Below, one piece after another: positions 1 to 5,374 of a DNA stretch of 5,374 bases. The notes beneath the pieces were generated by a model, which saw only the letters and a program-made list of their open reading frames with translations, was not told the DNA's origin and searched no databases. Numbering within the stretch: the first letter of the stretch is position 1; the number at the start of each line of letters is the position of its first letter. The position numbers and the translations under genes are program-made. The stretch spans positions 1 to 5,374 of the forward strand of contig CAYMCV010000137.1 in assembly GCA_964389005.1 (NCBI GenBank), given 5' to 3'. Source of the DNA: CAYMCV01 sp964389005 (GTDB lineage Bacteria; Bacillota; Clostridia; Lachnospirales; Lachnospiraceae).

Positions 1-480
1 CGTATGAAGACAGCGTTGTATGTGGCAACGGTGGCACGCACATACCGAAAAGCAATTGATGATTACATGGAAGGTGAGGATGTTTATTTAAGTCACATGG
101 ACTGGTATCGAAAGGAGATTGCAAAGTGTACCTATCGACAGTTTACCACGGGTTTTTATTTCGGAAAACCGGACAGCGATATGCAGATTTATGATAACAG
201 TACTTATGTGAGCGAATACACGTATCTTGGGATTGTAGAGGAAGTACGGGCAGACGGAAGCGTGCGTATAGAGCAAAGGAATAAGTTTTGCGTCGGCGAT
301 ACAATAGAAATCATGTGTGCGGACGGCGACAATTATTTTACGGATGTAATTACTATTTCGAATGAAACGGGTGAGGAGATGGAAAGCGCACCGCATCCGC
401 AACAATTATTATGGCTTACACTATCCGTGATTCCGAAGAAGTATGATTTACTTCGAGTGGCAACGGGTAAGAAAGAGTAA
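1..480 (+). CDS. U32 peptidase family protein, 3' end (probable tRNA 5-hydroxyuridine protein TrhP/YrrO)
   Basis: Partial gene: the frame is open at the first base, and the ATG at 4 is an internal Met, because Arg-Met-Lys followed by ALYVATVARTYRKAIDDY is the usual mid-protein helix of U32 proteins. About 159 C-terminal residues are visible. They contain the end of the catalytic-type domain, the TTGFYFGKP segment (about residues 49-57), and then a small beta-rich U32 C-terminal domain with YLGIVEE (about 75-81) and the typical NKFCVGDTIEIM stretch (about 94-105). Although named as peptidases, members with this C-terminal domain (E. coli TrhP/YegQ, B. subtilis YrrN/YrrO) are known to act in prephenate-dependent hydroxylation of U34 in tRNA. 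Assignment to that subgroup, rather than another U32 branch, is inference, since the N-terminal part and its cysteines lie outside the window. The stop TAA is 15 bases before the cca start, so cotranscription is likely. Confidence 0.88.
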   Translation, partial: RMKTALYVATVARTYRKAIDDYMEGEDVYLSHMDWYRKEIAKCTYRQFTTGFYFGKPDSDMQIYDNSTYVSEYTYLGIVEEVRADGSVRIEQRNKFCVGDTIEIMCADGDNYFTDVITISNETGEEMESAPHPQQLLWLTLSVIPKKYDLLRVATGKKE

Positions 481-495
481 CATCGGGAGGTTCAC

Positions 496-1830
496 GTGAG
501 GATTGAGTTACCGGCAGCAGTTGAGACAATTATAAGTACATTATCGGATGCGGGTTTTGAGGCATATGCCGTCGGAGGTTGCGTGCGGGATTCTGTCCTG
601 GGGCGCGTGCCTGATGATTGGGACATTACAACCTCAGCCAAACCGGAACAGGTCAAGGCGCTTTTTCGGCGAACGGTTGATACCGGTATTCAGCACGGAA
701 CGGTGACGGTTTTAATCAATCATGTCGGGTATGAGGTAACGACATACCGTATTGACGGAAGTTATGAAGACGGACGACATCCAACCACAGTTACGTTTAC
801 CACAGGTTTGCGGGAGGATTTGCAGAGGCGTGATTTTACCGTGAATGCAATGGCATATAACTTGGAGACAGGAATTGTGGATATATTTGGCGGCATGAAG
901 GATTTGGAAGCAGAAGTCATACGTTGTGTCGGCAGTCCTGCGGAACGATTTGCCGAGGATGCGCTTCGTATGTTAAGGGCAATCAGATTTGCGGCGCAAC
1001 TTGGATTTACAATTGACGAAGACACAAAAAAAGCCATTAAACTGTTGGCACCGACAATCAAAAAAGTTAGCGAGGAGCGTATTCAAGTTGAATTAACGAA
1101 GATGCTGTGTTCGCCGCATCCGGAGTGTTTGGAACAGGCATATCAACTTGGAATTACATCCATCATAATGCCGGAGTTTGACCGGATGATGCAGACTGGG
1201 CAACATAACCCGCATCATTGTTACTCCGTCGGAGAACATACGTTGAAAGCCTTACAGGTGGTTGCACCGGATAAAAATCTCCGCTACGCGACACTTTTCC
1301 ATGATGTTTGTAAACCGGAGAAACGCACAACAGATCAAGGCGGTCGCGATCATTTTTACGGTCATGCGGAGGCGGGATACGAAAAGAGTCGGCAGCTGAT
1401 GCGACGGTTCAAAATGGATCTTGATACCATCCAAACGGTATCCAAGTTGGTGCTTTATCATGATTATCGAATCGAAGCCGGAATTGTCAACATGCGGAGA
1501 GCCGTTGCCAAAATCGGTGAAGATATCATGCCGTTGCTTTTTAACTTACAAGAAGCAGACATTATGGCACAGAGTATGTATGAGCGTGACACCAAATTGG
1601 AACGACTGCGAAAGAATCGTGCAGACTACGCGACAATTGTCGAAGAAAACCAGTGCACATCACTCAAAGACCTTGCAGTCAAAGGTGCCGATTTAATTGC
1701 TGCCGGTGTTCAGCCGGGGAAAGCAATGGGAGATATTTTACAGAAAATGCTCGCAGATGTCATTGAACATCCGGAGCATAACAATAAAGAATATTTGTTA
1801 AAAAACATGACGGACTATGAGCAATCGTAG
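496..1830 (+). CDS. cca: CCA tRNA nucleotidyltransferase with HD domain
   Basis: Adds or repairs the 3' CCA end of tRNAs from CTP and ATP in the cytoplasm. The 444 residues show the class II nucleotidyltransferase motifs in order: GGCVRD at 27-32; the metal-binding DWD with D41 and D43; RRDFTVNA at 111-118; the nucleotide-selecting EDALR at 154-158, followed by MLRAIRFA; and ERIQVEL at 194-200. An HD domain follows, with H248, the HD pair at 269-270, and H286 and H290. HD-bearing clostridial CCA enzymes are usually about this long, so the gene looks complete. The GTG start at 496 is supported by GGGAGG at 485-490 with a 5-base gap and by the short conserved lead before GGCVRD. The residue after HDV is Cys272, where Gly is more usual (HDxGKP). 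The gene follows the U32 gene by 15 bases, and both probably serve tRNA maturation. The motifs leave little doubt about the family; the activity of the HD domain is unknown. Confidence 0.96.
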   Translation: MRIELPAAVETIISTLSDAGFEAYAVGGCVRDSVLGRVPDDWDITTSAKPEQVKALFRRTVDTGIQHGTVTVLINHVGYEVTTYRIDGSYEDGRHPTTVTFTTGLREDLQRRDFTVNAMAYNLETGIVDIFGGMKDLEAEVIRCVGSPAERFAEDALRMLRAIRFAAQLGFTIDEDTKKAIKLLAPTIKKVSEERIQVELTKMLCSPHPECLEQAYQLGITSIIMPEFDRMMQTGQHNPHHCYSVGEHTLKALQVVAPDKNLRYATLFHDVCKPEKRTTDQGGRDHFYGHAEAGYEKSRQLMRRFKMDLDTIQTVSKLVLYHDYRIEAGIVNMRRAVAKIGEDIMPLLFNLQEADIMAQSMYERDTKLERLRKNRADYATIVEENQCTSLKDLAVKGADLIAAGVQPGKAMGDILQKMLADVIEHPEHNNKEYLLKNMTDYEQS

Positions 1831-1847
1831 TCCGTTTGTAAATCTTT
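1810..1847 (+). terminator. Possible intrinsic terminator overlapping the cca stop codon
   Basis: An 11-bp stem pairs 1810-1820 (ACGGACTATGA) with 1825-1835 (TCGTAGTCCGT), closed by a GCAA tetraloop at 1821-1824. There is one T-G wobble (1818/1827). The cca stop TAG (1828-1830) lies in the right arm. The following tract, TTTGTAAATCTTT, is T-rich but broken, so termination may be partial. On the opposite strand the same stem is followed four bases later by six Ts, but no gene points that way. It sits at the boundary between cca and a differently controlled gene, which fits a terminator. An mRNA 3'-end stabilising hairpin is the alternative. Confidence 0.5.
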
Positions 1848-1856
1848 GGCAGCACC

Positions 1857-1885
1857 GCATATTTTTAGCCAAAAACTCATAGAAT
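1857..1885 (+). promoter_or_regulatory. Putative sigma-E (sporulation, mother cell) promoter
   Basis: GCATATT at 1857-1863 matches the B. subtilis sigma-E -35 consensus KMATATT at every position. After a 14-base spacer, CATAGAAT at 1878-1885 matches the -10 consensus CATACAMT except for one base (G for C). The spacing is within the known 14-15. A start about seven bases later, near 1892, would leave a leader of about 30 bases carrying the Shine-Dalgarno site at 1911-1917. No convincing sigma-A pair was found in this gap. The match fits the downstream CotS-family gene, because spore coat genes are transcribed in the mother cell. The consensus is recalled from B. subtilis, and its use in this organism is inference. 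Confidence 0.6.
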
Positions 1886-1910
1886 GGGTTATACGCATTC
1901 AGTTGAGTTT

Positions 1911-1917
1911 GAGGAGG
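1911..1917 (+). promoter_or_regulatory. Ribosome binding site that favours the GTG start at 1925
   Basis: GAGGAGG is a near-perfect Shine-Dalgarno core. It leaves only one base before the ATG at 1919, too close for normal initiation, but seven bases before the in-frame GTG at 1925. The spacing therefore points to the GTG as the real start, two codons shorter than the longest reading. Confidence 0.7.
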
Positions 1918-1924
1918 AATGGTT

Positions 1925-2899
1925 GTGGACGATAGGGCTGTGTCGATATTGGATAACTATGATTTGGCGGTCACCCGTACGTACAAAGGACGCGGCGCGA
2001 TTCTTTGTGAAACCGAGAGCGGTCTGAAAATTTTGAAAGAATATCAGACACCGTCGGGTAAGGCTTCGCTGATAGAACAATTGGTACAAAGCGTCGGTAA
2101 GAAGTCGTCAATCCTCGTGGATGAATATGTTCGAAACAAAGAAGGAGAATTGATTTCTTATGACAGAGACCAAAAGGCCTACATTGTAAAAAACTATTTT
2201 CGCGGTCGTGAGTGTTCACCGCGCGACCAAGAGGATCTCAAAAATGCGTTTACCTGCTTGGCGCAAATTCACAGACACATGGAATTGCCTGATATGGAGT
2301 TCGAGCAGATGCGGCCGTTTTCACCGGAGGAGGAAATGTTGAAACACAATAATGAGATTCGACGTGTTCGGAATTTTATCCGCAGACAGAAGCCGAAAAC
2401 GGATTTCGAACTTCAACTCCTAAAGTATTACGATATTTTTGAGCAAAAAGCACTTCATACGTATAGGTCTCTTGTCAACGAAGATTTTTGTGATTTTTAT
2501 CGGACTGTTTCAAAACGACATTCTTTTGCGCATGGCGAGTATCAGTATCATAATGTCTTGTTCATGCCGGACGCAACCGCTGTTGTCAATTTCGAGCATT
2601 GCAGATGGGACAGTCGTGTATGCGATTTGGCGCTCTTTCTGCGGAAGTCACTTGAGAAGTCAGATTGGTCGATTGATTTGGGAAAACTGCTGCTTCGCGC
2701 ATATGAAAGCGAATATCCGCTGACTTTTGATGAAAGAAAACAACTTTACTATCGGTTGGCTTATCCGGAGAAATTTTGGAAGATCATTAATTCCTATTTT
2801 AACTCCAATAAAGCATTTGTCTCGTTACAGTATCTCGGGAAACTGGAAAATCTTATGCGGCAGGAAACGGCGAGGGAACGTTTCTTGTCAGAACTATAG
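1925..2899 (+). CDS. CotS-family spore coat protein (phosphotransferase/kinase-like fold)
   Basis: A 324-residue protein resembling CotS-type spore coat proteins, which share the aminoglycoside-phosphotransferase/protein-kinase-like fold. The length is normal for the family (about 310-350). Visible elements are a possible N-lobe lysine in ILKEY (K38), the long charged helical middle, the catalytic-loop-like HGEYQYHNVLF from residue 203, and NFEHC at 222-226 followed by DLALFLRK. In active APH-type kinases the first motif is usually HGDxxxxN and the second starts with Asp (IDF). Here they read HGE and NF, so catalysis may be weak or lost; similar changes are known among CotS-like proteins. No signal peptide or membrane segment is seen. 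The start is set by Shine-Dalgarno spacing (GTG 1925; the ATG at 1919 would be too close). A sigma-E-like promoter lies upstream, suggesting mother-cell expression during sporulation. Its substrate and its exact place in the coat cannot be told from sequence. Confidence 0.82.
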   Translation: MDDRAVSILDNYDLAVTRTYKGRGAILCETESGLKILKEYQTPSGKASLIEQLVQSVGKKSSILVDEYVRNKEGELISYDRDQKAYIVKNYFRGRECSPRDQEDLKNAFTCLAQIHRHMELPDMEFEQMRPFSPEEEMLKHNNEIRRVRNFIRRQKPKTDFELQLLKYYDIFEQKALHTYRSLVNEDFCDFYRTVSKRHSFAHGEYQYHNVLFMPDATAVVNFEHCRWDSRVCDLALFLRKSLEKSDWSIDLGKLLLRAYESEYPLTFDERKQLYYRLAYPEKFWKIINSYFNSNKAFVSLQYLGKLENLMRQETARERFLSEL

Positions 2900-2929
2900 A
2901 TAAAAGCCAAAAGACACAAATTTTACACA

Positions 2930-2942
2930 GGATTGGCAATCC
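2930..2942. repeat. Short inverted repeat just upstream of the RND promoter
   Basis: GGATT (2930-2934) and AATCC (2938-2942) form a perfect 5-bp dyad around GGC, with one unpaired base (a three-base loop in total). It ends seven bases before the -35 box. No T-tract follows, so it is a poor terminator for the CotS-family gene. It could be a regulator half-site pair or chance. Confidence 0.3.
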
Positions 2943-2949
2943 GGAATGA

Positions 2950-2978
2950 TTGAAAAGCCGCGGGGAATGTGATAAAAT
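2950..2978 (+). promoter_or_regulatory. Putative sigma-A promoter for the RND transporter gene
   Basis: TTGAAA at 2950-2955 (5 of 6 to TTGACA) and TAAAAT at 2973-2978 (5 of 6 to TATAAT) are separated by exactly 17 bases. A TGA directly before the -10 box supplies an extended -10 (TGn). The predicted start near 2985 gives a leader of roughly 78 bases before the ATG at 3063. This promoter would make the transporter independent of the sporulation-type unit upstream. Confidence 0.75.
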
Positions 2979-2992
2979 AAGGGAATTTCATG

Positions 2993-3024
2993 GATACGAT
3001 TGCAAGCAAGAAGCAATTGGTATC
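2993..3024 (+). repeat. Imperfect dyad in the RND leader (operator or 5' UTR hairpin)
   Basis: GATAC (2993-2997) pairs with GTATC (3020-3024), and ATTGC (2999-3003) pairs with GCAAT (3013-3017). G2998 can wobble with T3018, leaving G3019 bulged. The loop is the purine-rich AAGCAAGAA at 3004-3012. The dyad lies about 15 bases past the -10 box, at or just after the predicted start. That position suits a repressor operator or an RNA hairpin in the leader. There is no T-tract after it, so simple attenuation is less likely. No regulator gene is in view. Confidence 0.5.
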
Positions 3025-3051
3025 ATAACAGAACGCGGTTTTAGTCAAAGT

Positions 3052-3056
3052 GAGGT
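3052..3056 (+). promoter_or_regulatory. Ribosome binding site of the RND transporter gene
   Basis: GAGGT at 3052-3056, within AAAGTGAGGT, lies six bases before the ATG at 3063. It fixes the start just ahead of the first membrane helix, as expected for RND permeases. Confidence 0.75.
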
Positions 3057-3062
3057 AAAGAT

Positions 3063-5374
3063 ATGCCACAATATAGTGTAAAAAAACCATTAACCGTATT
3101 TATATGCGTCATTGCCATTATTGTATTGGGAATTGTCGCATATCTAAAAATGACGCCCGATTTACTGCCCAATATTGACTTGCCGTATGTAATTGTCATG
3201 ACAACCTATCCGGGTGCAACGCCGGAGAAGGTGGAGACGGTGGTTACGAAGCCATTGGAGCAGGGAATGGCGACGCTCAACAACATCAAGAATGTGTCCT
3301 CCACTTCGGCGGCGAACTATTCGCTTGTCATTCTGGAGTTTGAGAACAGTGTCAATATGGATACGGTTACGGTTGATATCTTACAGAGTATTAACTTAAT
3401 TGAAGGATATTGGGATGATACCGTCGGGACACCGTATATCCTAAAAATCAATCCAAGTATGCTGCCGGTTATGGTTGCCGCAGTGGATATGGAAGGAGCG
3501 GACAGAACAGAGATATCTACATTTGTAGAGGATGAACTCCTAAATCAATTGGAAGGTATTTCCGGAGTCGCAAGTATTTCTTCCACCGGTATTGTAACGG
3601 AAGATGTCAGCGTTTTTATCAATCAGGAAAAAATTGATGCTCTAAATGAGCTGGTTCGCAATAATATTGAAGAGAAGATGGCAGATGCCCGTGCGGATTT
3701 GGAATCTGCGAAAGAAGATGCCGAGGATGCCAAGAAAGAACTTGAGGAGGGCGAAGCCGAACTAAAAAAAGGCAAAGAAGAATTTGCTGCGAAGATGGCA
3801 GATGCCACAGCAGAACTTGCAAGTGGACAAGCAACCATTTTAGAGAAGAAGGTCTTACTGCAGACACAACTTGTTACATTGAATACAACCAAGACCGATT
3901 TGACCAAGACCAAAGCGCAATTAACGGAAACACAGAACCAGATTGCGCAGTTGGAATCTACAAAGCAGATGTTGGAAAAGACACTTGCAAATCTTGATAC
4001 GCTGTTGCTCTTACCCGATGCACAGATTGTCGCAATGGGAACGTCACGTGCGGAAGTGGAGGCACAACGCACGCAGGTTAGTCAATCATTGTCTACAGTA
4101 AATGCCGGATTGTCTGCGATAGACAACGCACTTGCATCGAAGAGTATGACTCGAGCCGGTCTTGCAACTTCCATGTCAGAACTGGACGCAGGTATTACCA
4201 AGGTAAATGAAGGAATCGGGCAAATCGAGAACGGAATCGTACAAATTGAAAAAGGACAAAAAGATTTAAATTCCGGGTTATCTACGTTAGAAGAAGAAAA
4301 AATCAAAGCGATTTTTGAGATGGCGGAAGCATCTGCGAAATTGACAGTCGGCAAAGATAAATTAGAATCCGCGTTAACGCAGATTGATGACGGATTGAAA
4401 CAACTTGACGAGGCAGAAGAAAGTGCATATGATGCCGCTGATTTGTCGTCTACGATTTCCATGTCGATGATTTCGGGTTTGCTGATGGCGCAGAATTTCG
4501 AGATGCCGCTCGGTTATGTGGAACAGGATGGGACGGAATTCATGGTCAGTGTCGGACATGATATTTCTACCTATGAAGAACTTGAAAACCTGCCGCTCAT
4601 GGATCTCGGGATTGATGATTTGGATGTGGTTACACTGTCGGATGTTGCCGATGTCTTTATTACGGACAATGCTGCTGATACCTATGCCAAAATTAACGGA
4701 AATGACGGTGTGTTGCTTTCATTTACCAAGCAATCAACGCATGCGACTGCGGAAGTATCTGAGAACATCACCGATAAATTTGAAGAATTGAGTGAGAAGT
4801 ATCCGGGGTTGAAATTCACTTCGTTGATGAATCAGGGAGACTATATTTATCTGGTGGTTAACTCGATTTTGCAAAATATCTTTTTGGGAGCACTGTTCTC
4901 TGTAGTTGTTTTATTCCTTTTTTTACGAGATATCAAACCGACATTTATTACATTGCTCAGCATTCCGGTCAGCGTTATCTTTGCGATTGTATTGATGTAT
5001 TTTTCCGGAGTGACGCTCAACATGATATCACTGTCCGGTTTGGCGATTTCCGTCGGTATGCTTGTTGATAACTCAATAGTCGTTATCGAAAATACACACC
5101 GACTGCGTAGTTTGGGCGTTTCACCCGCCAAAGCGGCCGTGTCGGGTGCGAAGCAGGTAGCGGGAGCGATTGCGGCTTCTACCTTGACCACAATATGTGT
5201 ATTTTTACCGATTGTTTTTATCGAAGGTATTATTCGACAATTGTTTGTTGATATGGCGCTGACCATAGCATATTCATTGATTGCCAGTCTGATTATTGCA
5301 TTGACGCTTGTTCCGGCAATGGAAAGCTATATGCGTAAGGATATCAAGAAGAAAAACAATTTCATTATGGATCG
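3063..5374 (+). CDS. RND efflux transporter permease (AcrB/HAE1-like) with coiled-coil insert, 3' end missing
   Basis: I translated this frame by hand: 770 codons without a stop, running off the window. It begins like an inner-membrane RND pump, with a short cytoplasmic start, TM1 at about 9-29, then TPDLLPNIDLPYV (31-43) and the porter-domain signature YPGATPEKVE (about 50-59). A coiled coil interrupts the porter region at about 200-458. The porter fold resumes at AQNFEMPLGYVEQ and VTLSDVADV (about 592 at its end is YPGLKF-like linker), and is followed by TM2 onward from about residue 600. The segment GMLVDNSIVVIEN at 665-677 is the TM4 proton-relay motif; AcrB has an Asp pair here, whereas this protein keeps D669 and has N670. 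The second half (TM7-12 and its porter repeat) must lie beyond the window, so the whole protein probably exceeds 1,200 residues. Substrate is unknown. Family membership is secure. No membrane fusion protein gene adjoins upstream. Confidence 0.92.
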   Translation, partial: MPQYSVKKPLTVFICVIAIIVLGIVAYLKMTPDLLPNIDLPYVIVMTTYPGATPEKVETVVTKPLEQGMATLNNIKNVSSTSAANYSLVILEFENSVNMDTVTVDILQSINLIEGYWDDTVGTPYILKINPSMLPVMVAAVDMEGADRTEISTFVEDELLNQLEGISGVASISSTGIVTEDVSVFINQEKIDALNELVRNNIEEKMADARADLESAKEDAEDAKKELEEGEAELKKGKEEFAAKMADATAELASGQATILEKKVLLQTQLVTLNTTKTDLTKTKAQLTETQNQIAQLESTKQMLEKTLANLDTLLLLPDAQIVAMGTSRAEVEAQRTQVSQSLSTVNAGLSAIDNALASKSMTRAGLATSMSELDAGITKVNEGIGQIENGIVQIEKGQKDLNSGLSTLEEEKIKAIFEMAEASAKLTVGKDKLESALTQIDDGLKQLDEAEESAYDAADLSSTISMSMISGLLMAQNFEMPLGYVEQDGTEFMVSVGHDISTYEELENLPLMDLGIDDLDVVTLSDVADVFITDNAADTYAKINGNDGVLLSFTKQSTHATAEVSENITDKFEELSEKYPGLKFTSLMNQGDYIYLVVNSILQNIFLGALFSVVVLFLFLRDIKPTFITLLSIPVSVIFAIVLMYFSGVTLNMISLSGLAISVGMLVDNSIVVIENTHRLRSLGVSPAKAAVSGAKQVAGAIAASTLTTICVFLPIVFIEGIIRQLFVDMALTIAYSLIASLIIALTLVPAMESYMRKDIKKKNNFIMD
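3660..4436 (+). other. Coiled-coil insert within the RND porter region (about residues 200-458)
   Basis: About 260 residues rich in Glu, Lys, Ala, Gln and Leu in heptad-like patterns, between FINQEKIDALNEL and SSTISMSMISGLLMAQN, where ordinary AcrB-type proteins continue directly. Small residues recur every seven positions: A209, A216, A223, G230, G237; then G377, G384, G391, G398, G405; then A423, G430, A437, G444, A451. A hydrophobic turn containing P318 and G326 (about 313-328) divides it into two arms of similar length, suggesting an antiparallel helical hairpin. The ExxxGxxxL-like pattern recalls YhgE/Pip-type and MmpL-type coiled coils. Hairpin shape and function are inference. Confidence 0.8.

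Noticed and set aside
1846..1894. Sigma-A promoter in the gap before the CotS-family gene (TTGGCA at 1846, TTATAC at 1889)
   Set aside because: The boxes are far outside the 16-18 base spacing, and no other pairing was found; the sigma-E match is much better.
2930..2942. Hairpin GGATT/AATCC as terminator of the CotS-family gene
   Set aside because: Five base pairs with no T-tract; kept only as a short inverted repeat.
3214..3399. Arg/Trp-rich + strand open frame of 61 codons
   Set aside because: It is an out-of-frame shadow within the first porter segment of the RND gene, with odd composition and no ribosome binding site.
3660..4436. Coiled-coil block as a separate gene or a frameshifted fusion
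   Set aside because: Reading codon by codon shows one unbroken frame from 3063 to 5374, with RND porter sequence on both sides.
3619..4462. Long minus-strand open frames opposite the coiled-coil region (up to 149 and 126 codons)
   Set aside because: They are low-complexity Ser/Ala/Phe-rich mirrors of the Glu/Lys/Ala-rich coiled coil, with no sign of a real protein, and the + frame is continuous and has clear family motifs.
4847..5266. Minus-strand open frame of 139 codons opposite the RND membrane segment
   Set aside because: It overlaps the conserved TM region, including the GMLVDNSIVVIEN motif on the + strand, and shows no recognisable protein features.
1..5374. CRISPR array, tRNA or rRNA genes, insertion sequences
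   Set aside because: No regularly spaced repeats, no cloverleaf-type sequence, no transposase and no terminal inverted repeats were seen; almost the whole window is coding.

Overview
The window holds four protein-coding genes, all on the + strand. They look like a spore-forming clostridial Firmicute, most likely Lachnospiraceae-like. That rests on purine-rich Shine-Dalgarno sites, GTG starts, a CotS-type spore coat kinase homologue behind a sigma-E-like promoter, and an AcrB-type RND pump in an apparently Gram-positive setting. The genus assignment is inference; no rRNA or other marker is present.

Layout: (1) 1-480 is the 3' end of a U32-peptidase-family gene, most like the tRNA-hydroxylation protein TrhP/YrrO. 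(2) 496-1830 is a complete CCA tRNA nucleotidyltransferase with an HD domain, 15 bases downstream and probably cotranscribed; both genes would act on tRNA. Its stop codon lies inside a hairpin with a GCAA loop that may end this transcript. (3) 1857-1885 is a close match to the sigma-E (mother-cell sporulation) promoter consensus, and it precedes a CotS-family gene whose likely start is the GTG at 1925. (4) 2900-3062 is a regulatory gap with a good sigma-A-type promoter, an imperfect dyad in the leader and a Shine-Dalgarno site. (5) 3063 to the window end is one uninterrupted frame, 770 codons and still open, encoding an RND efflux transporter.

The window therefore changes transcription unit twice: tRNA maturation, then a sporulation-type gene, then a separately promoted membrane exporter. 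No functional link between the three units is evident.

The most unusual item is the RND protein. Its porter region is interrupted by about 260 residues of predicted coiled coil carrying ladders of small residues exactly seven apart, roughly where AcrB has its TolC-docking subdomain. No membrane fusion protein gene lies directly upstream. The insert may act as a built-in helical extension through the cell wall, but this is a hypothesis. No RNA genes, CRISPR arrays, insertion sequences or attachment sites were seen.
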